Origin: Muricea muricata
Taxonomy: Eukaryota > Cnidaria > Anthozoa > Malacalcyonacea > Plexauridae
NCBI GenBank assembly: GCA_963855995.1
Contig: OY979722.1
Span: 4,092,001-4,156,000 of the forward strand
DNA: 64,000 nucleotides
Reading direction: 5' to 3'
A model generated the notes under the pieces. That model made no database searches. It was not told where the DNA came from and saw only the letters and a program-made list of their open reading frames with translations. Position 1 is the first letter of the stretch. Each line of letters opens with the position of its first letter. Below are positions 59,958 through 64,000 of the stretch, in pieces. Both the position numbers and the translations under genes were made by a program.

Positions 59958-60146
59958 TCATAAACAAACCACGTAGTCGTACAGTCTGTACTCAGAAAAA
60001 ATATTACCAATTCTATTTACCTCGCTACTTTCCGTCGATTCATGAATATTCAAGCCCTCATTATTAGAAAGCTCATCCATATCTAATCCATATCATCCAA
60101 TATCTTCCATATTCATATTTTGACTCTTGTTAGAAAAGGAAGCCAT
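59958..60146 (-). pseudogene. candidate first exon in P2 right arm
   Basis: 63 codons from ATG to stop with one internal TGA at codon 18. After NEGLNIHE this arm reads STESSEVNRIGNIFSEYRLY, whereas the left arm reads RRNVAR. The difference is a pair of one-base indels. Confidence 0.3.
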
Positions 60147-60243
60147 GTTGAAATTACTTACCAGTACCTTTGATCGCGTTTAGCTTAGTAACCATGCCTT
60201 GGTTTCTGTTGTTGGTTTTTGAACAAATTTTGTCTGAAATAAT

Positions 60244-60458
60244 ACCTCTTTTATCTTAACCAACGCTGTGCCAATATCGTCTTTCATTTCAGTAACCTAT
60301 TTCCTAATATTAAACTGAGAACCACATGCAGCTGCTTCCATACCAACTGTGAATAGAGCCGGATTGATGACAGCTTTACCTATTAAATTTGTTGGAATTA
60401 GGCATAATTGCATCCGGAGAAACGCACAAATTTTGTGCGTTTGACACCTTTTTTCGGC
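60244..60458 (-). pseudogene. short coding relic at P2 right end
   Basis: The minus strand gives LIPTNLIGKAVINPALFTVG then MEAAACGSQFNIRK, a stop, and VTEMKDDIGTALVKIKEVLF running into the palindrome arm. About 57 codons with one stop. Looks like degraded protein-coding sequence of the element. No family recognised. A small hairpin (AAACGCACAAATTTTGTGCG) lies beside the terminus. Confidence 0.35.
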
Positions 60459-61209
60459 CGTGCGGATTCTCATGTTGTAAGTTATTCGTTTGGCGTGGTT
60501 ACTGGAGATTCATTCAGCTTGAAAATTACATTATATGATAACTACAGTGAAACTCGCTTTTATTCATTTATCTATATTTAATTCTACATTGTCGTTAACA
60601 GCCTTAGTTAAGTTATTATATATTACAGTTTATAAATTATTCATAACATTGGTATCTAATGATTCCGTTGCGTCATTGTAAAAGGTGATTGCAAGAAAAG
60701 AGAATGCACGAGATCCTGGACGACAAGACCCGACAAATTTTTTTAATTATTTTGTCCCTTAGTCTATAGAAATGAAATGTTTTATTTTCCATCCTAATCT
60801 ATTATTTTCTGTTTCCATCCTAATTGCAGATTCAAAGCTAACCCCCTCTCCCATTATGGAACAAGTCTGCAATCAGTAGATAAATCGATTTGTCAACAGT
60901 TTTTAGGCTAATATCGGCCCTTCGCCAAGCTTGGAAAGCACAAACTTTATACTCCAATACTGTACTTAATTGCAATCCGATTTCATAAAAAATCGTTCTT
61001 TATAAGCAATCTAGATAGTATACTACAAATACAGATAGAAAATTAAGCATGTTACCTTTCAAAAACGAAGTTACTATCAATAGAGTTGTGAACTTGTTAT
61101 CCTTTTCTCGTGCACAGCAAAAATTTTGAAAAAAATTCGGAAAATTGTTGAGCACTGTCGGGCACCGAGGCTTGCGACTTTCTGTCGACAAATTCCGAGC
61201 ATGTTTTGC

Positions 61210-61640
61210 ATACTAATTAGTTTTGATCCTGACTGGTGAATAGGGATAAAACGCGGACACGGATACGAATGAGAAAATACGGATGAGAAATTGCTGATGG
61301 GGGACTGGGTAGGGGATAAAATGTGGATGGAAGATAAACGTGGATGGGGGGTTAAACGCAGTTCAGACACCCAATCCGCAAATTCTAACCCGATAAGATT
61401 ATCGCATCGAGTAAATTATTGAGACTGTTACAGTGAGAGTCTGCTTCTTTTTATGTGCATGAAATTACAATTGCAATGAGTTATTGGAGCTGTTAAACGA
61501 TGTCATCAATAATCTTATCGTTTTACGACGTGCGGAACGGCTGAATGCGGACGGCAAATAAAATAAAATGGATGATAAAATGTGGATGGGGGATAAAACG
61601 CGAATGAGGGAATGCGGAATATTAAACTGAATATTACAAT
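61210..61640 (+). repeat. degenerate GGATAAAA..TGGATGGGGG simple repeat
   Basis: Motifs such as GGGATAAAACGCGGA, GGGGATAAAATGTGGATGG and GGATGATAAAATGTGGATGG recur at 61243-61360 and 61560-61620. No ORF support; possibly a minisatellite remnant. Confidence 0.5.
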
Positions 61641-61848
61641 ACTCGAATATGAAATCTTGGAAATGTTTATCTTGAACCTTAATCATGTTATTTTATCTAA
61701 TCCCATATTACATGAACAAATTATTATAGTTAAAATTTACTGCATATAAACATAGTTACATTATATAAAAATATTCAATTTAAAAATTGTTTCGGACATC
61801 GTCGACGTCCTCAAGTAGGCGATTCAGAATTGGAACTTTCGATGTTTT

Positions 61849-62021
61849 AAGCTCGTTTTCCACTAGGCGAATTTGTTCGTGCGAACAGCAAAAAAGTAGG
61901 AACGCTTCCTACTTGTTCGCAGCGAATTTTTTCGCCAGCCAATTTTTAACCATTCACGTTGCCGGATTCTTGTTTTCGCTTCGCGTCGCGCGAACAAATT
62001 CACCTAGTGGGAAACGGGCTT
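61849..62021. mobile_element. 173-bp MITE
   Basis: Inverted ends AAGCTCGTTTTCCACTAGG and CCTAGTGGGAAACGGGCTT, extending inward through CGAA.TTGTTCG.GCGA. Short GC-rich body, no ORF. It ends about 30 bp before the stop codon of the neighbouring 326-codon ORF, possibly in its 3' region. Confidence 0.75.
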
Positions 62022-62051
62022 TATTCGTTAACTATAGCGATTATCCATTTA

Positions 62052-63032
62052 TTAATCATTCTCAACTACGACTGACTTACAAAATCGCGGCTTGTTTGAA
62101 AACAATGGCTTGTATACGATTTTCTCTGCATCTCTCTTACTTGTGACGTCCGTTTTACAATGCCGAAGTCTACCTCTTGTAAACTCTTTTTCCTCGCTAA
62201 AAATCGTGCATTCATCTTCGGTGCAACTTTCAGCACTTTCAGGTGGAGTTATGTTAAATGGTGGTACCCTAGGATTTGACTTCGAAAACGTCGAGGTAAC
62301 ATACAAGCTTGCTATCCTCGGAGTGGTATACGACGTTGGTATTCTGCGGCTGTCCGATGTTGGAATCCCAGGGTTTATGTGGGATATTGATACCTCGTGT
62401 GAATAAGTGGGCGCCCTGTTAGCTTTAGGGGTACTTGTGGTCTGAAATGGACCCCGAGTTGAATTTTTCTTTGTATGCAACCCGTTTGCAAAGCAATCAA
62501 TTACGGATACTTTTAAATCCTCTGTTAGCTTTTTCTCGTTTTGTCTTGATCTACCAACTTGCACAGAATTGATATCGGGATTTTTACAAGCCAAAGTTCT
62601 ATTAATGCTATCCGTTTTTTCAGTGCTCTGTTCATGATGGTTTCTAGTAAGTTTTGTGTCATTTCTATCCCGAGCCTTCCTTTTTACATTTACTAGCTCA
62701 AAACTTTGGATTTTTGCCGAACATCTGCGAGTTCTTACACCAGACATAACCTCACTTTCATCATGTTCTGAGCCCAAACGCAATCTTTTAACTCGATCAT
62801 TTTCAATACTTCCACTCGCCCCACGCTTGATATTCCTATGCTTAAATCTAAAAAAAAATTCTTTTGTGGAGTTTGGCTCCTTGACTTTGTGTCTTCCTCT
62901 CTTCATCCATAAAGAATACGTTTCGTCCAGTTTTTTGCATTGCCTTTGGCGTTTGGTAGCCCTTACTCTTTTCTTTTTATCGACCTTATTTAAGTTGCGT
63001 GGCAGAAAACATGGGACACGACCTGCATACAC
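62052..63032 (-). CDS. hypothetical basic nuclear-type protein, 326-codon exon
   Basis: By far the longest frame in the window and outside the palindromes. Residues 1-80 are strongly basic (DKKKRVRATKRQRQCKK, HKVKEP, FRFKHRNIKRG), consistent with a nuclear localisation region. 180-270 is rich in Ser, Thr and Pro (TSTPKANRAPTYSHEVS, TPRIASLYVTSTFSKSNPRV, PPFNITPPESAESCTEDE). There is no membrane span and no recognised domain. At 63021-63022 (minus) the sequence TATGCAG/GTCGTG is a possible splice acceptor, so the real exon may start at GRVPCFL and the listed Met may lie in an intron. Near the stop, TTTT/GTAAGT is a possible donor. Codon content is normal and the frame is clean, so I take it as a real gene fragment, probably a chromatin or cell-cycle protein by composition only. 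Confidence 0.6.
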   Translation of the reverse strand: MYAGRVPCFLPRNLNKVDKKKRVRATKRQRQCKKLDETYSLWMKRGRHKVKEPNSTKEFFFRFKHRNIKRGASGSIENDRVKRLRLGSEHDESEVMSGVRTRRCSAKIQSFELVNVKRKARDRNDTKLTRNHHEQSTEKTDSINRTLACKNPDINSVQVGRSRQNEKKLTEDLKVSVIDCFANGLHTKKNSTRGPFQTTSTPKANRAPTYSHEVSISHINPGIPTSDSRRIPTSYTTPRIASLYVTSTFSKSNPRVPPFNITPPESAESCTEDECTIFSEEKEFTRGRLRHCKTDVTSKRDAEKIVYKPLFSNKPRFCKSVVVEND

Positions 63033-63670
63033 GAATGTAACAAATAGTTAAGGAAAATATAAGGTGAATATTAAAGCCTGGTACTAGCTAGCAACATAAA
63101 CACAAGCTAAAACAAAAGACATAACAAAGAAATTCAGTGAAATGTGCCACATAAACATCAACACAAGCACAAGACTACGAGCATAAACTATGGTGGAACT
63201 TCAGCAAATTCAAAAGAAAACTCTTGCTTCTCTTCTTCGTAAACCTCCGAGGAAAAGTTATCTTTTTTATGTTCCTTATGCAGGCTTAAGCTTATGACGC
63301 CAGTTAGGCCCAGGCTTGAGGTGCTGTTGTTAGACTATACATGCAACTCGCCTCGCAACAAATTTATTTTGGGCTGCATGATGGATGGATGTTACACTGA
63401 GTGTGTAAGGTTTCTTGCAATTTGTCTCACAATTAATCGTATTGATATTTTGTAGAGGCTAAGAACTATTTTCAAATAGCGAGTAAAAATATTGGCTGCA
63501 CGACAGAAATCTTGCGAGACAAGTTGCAAGAGGTATTTCACACTGTGCATTGTTCAATGGCGTAAAAATTTGTCACAGCATTGCGGTAATCGCTGATAAA
63601 AGTAGAACCTGATTCTAGTGTATATGATTGTAAGGCATGTCACACCTTTCAATATCGCTTGGAAGTGACT
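63033..63670. other. flank or intron of the 326-codon gene
   Basis: AT-rich, no conserved ORF. A short frame ATGGTGGAACTTCAGCAAAT (63190 on, 35 codons) is too short to support. 63340-63545 has partly inverted ends (GCAACTCGCCTCGCAA and TTGCGAGACAAGTTGC), perhaps another small MITE. Confidence 0.4.
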
Positions 63671-63912
63671 GGGGCCGGTTACATCAAAGGCGTTTAGCTT
63701 AAACGGTGGATAAGTGAAAAATATAAAACAAGTTTGCATGTTGTCTAACAAACCAGCTAAAGTTATTTGACCTGAGAAGAACAATTATATATAAAACTAC
63801 ATATTTATTCGATTAAACTCATAATTCCTGTTCCATACTAGGTGTAAAAGTGATTTTTAAACTTTTCACTTATCCACCGTTGAAGCTAAACGCCTTTGAT
63901 ACAACCGGCCCC
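63671..63912. mobile_element. 242-bp MITE, third copy
   Basis: Same family and length as 11676-11917, ends GGGGCCGGTT and AACCGGCCCC, with scattered substitutions. Outside the palindromes, so it shows independent mobility of the family. Confidence 0.88.
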
Positions 63913-64000
63913 TGGTAACTAACAAAATTGTGAGGTAACGCCTTCACGGTATATTATTGACAGCGGTTTGGGAGAATCCCCCTAGCCAACCATTATAGGC

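Larger units (their letters stand above)
55684..60244 (-). repeat. P2 palindrome, right arm
   Basis: Reverse complement of 51810-55683, about 700 bp longer because its satellite block has more units. Long mirrored ORFs (57921-58184 and 53905-54168, identical) are in AT-rich DNA and are open on both strands, so they are not good gene evidence. Confidence 0.92.
50547..60473. mobile_element. P2: 9.9-kb palindromic transposon inserted in P3
   Basis: ATGAGAATCCGCACG (50547-50561) and CGTGCGGATTCTCAT (60459-60473) are exact inverted termini. Removing the element rejoins CTCTTATC to GTTGTAAGTTATTCG, the P1 order CTCTCATAATTGTAAATTATTC (23139-23160). This proves an insertion, with AT as a possible 2-bp target duplication. 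Inside are inverted arms 51810-55683 and 55684-60244. The outermost 1.25 kb on the left and 0.2 kb on the right are unpaired. The transposase, if any, is decayed. The superfamily is not recognised. Confidence 0.82.
47243..61205 (-). repeat. P3 old giant palindrome, right arm (interrupted)
   Basis: 47243-50546 pairs with the P3 left arm from 46260 down to about 43790. The arm resumes at 60474-60760 (matching 23150-23280 and 25670-25820 of P1) and 60830-61205 (matching 32740-33330 of P1). An 808-bp MITE and the 9.9-kb P2 element interrupt it, and internal deletions shorten it. Arm-to-arm identity is roughly 85% where compared (44850-45130 versus 48330-48600). Confidence 0.78.

Overview
The window reads as AT-rich, intron-bearing animal nuclear DNA made almost entirely of nested repeats. 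There are no dense bacterial ORFs or operons. Evidence for an animal genome is the THAP/P-element transposase relic with spliced exons, many MITEs, tRNA-derived sequences and one 326-codon exon-like ORF with splice-like flanks. A cnidarian is my best guess from the overall repeat style, but nothing here proves it. || LAYOUT. (1) 1-4866: an old, diverged copy of part of a large repeat unit (compare 10508-14900), carrying a 118-bp hairpin MITE and a 585-bp Tc1/mariner-type MITE. (2) 4867-34360: a 29.5-kb palindrome, called P1. Its arms (4867-19703 and 20279-34360) are about 99% identical by eye over long stretches and flank a ~575-bp core. Three MITE or hairpin insertions (13591-13672, 14052-14272, ~14368-14730) are in the left arm only; the right arm keeps the empty sites. 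(3) 34372-34975: a 604-bp direct duplicate of 32248-32851. (4) 34976-61205: P3, a much older copy of the same palindromic unit, with arms roughly 85% identical where sampled. Its left arm was hit by an 8-bp-TSD MITE (35050-35320) and by a 4.7-kb P-type transposon (35340-40033). Its right arm was hit by an 808-bp MITE (48771-49578) and by a 9.9-kb element, P2 (50547-60473). P2 has 13-15-bp terminal inverted repeats and is itself a palindrome, centred on two head-to-head blocks of a 127-bp satellite. (5) 61206-64000: unique-looking DNA with two MITEs and a 326-codon minus-strand ORF (62052-63032), the only plausible host gene. || CODING CONTENT. The P element holds a broken transposase gene on the minus strand: THAP exons, a coiled coil and an RNase H-like segment. 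The P1/P3 arms hold the decayed exons of an unrecognised multi-exon gene, always running from the palindrome centre outwards. Several exons keep splice sites and reading frame in at least one copy. || INTERPRETATION. One large palindromic repeat unit exists here in at least three generations (P0 fragment, P3, P1). A second, unrelated palindromic transposon (P2) sits inside one of them. Either these are very large foldback-type mobile elements, or this is an ampliconic palindrome region whose arms are homogenised by gene conversion. An assembly join of two haplotypes must be excluded for P1, but the decayed P3 shows that the palindromic arrangement itself is old.
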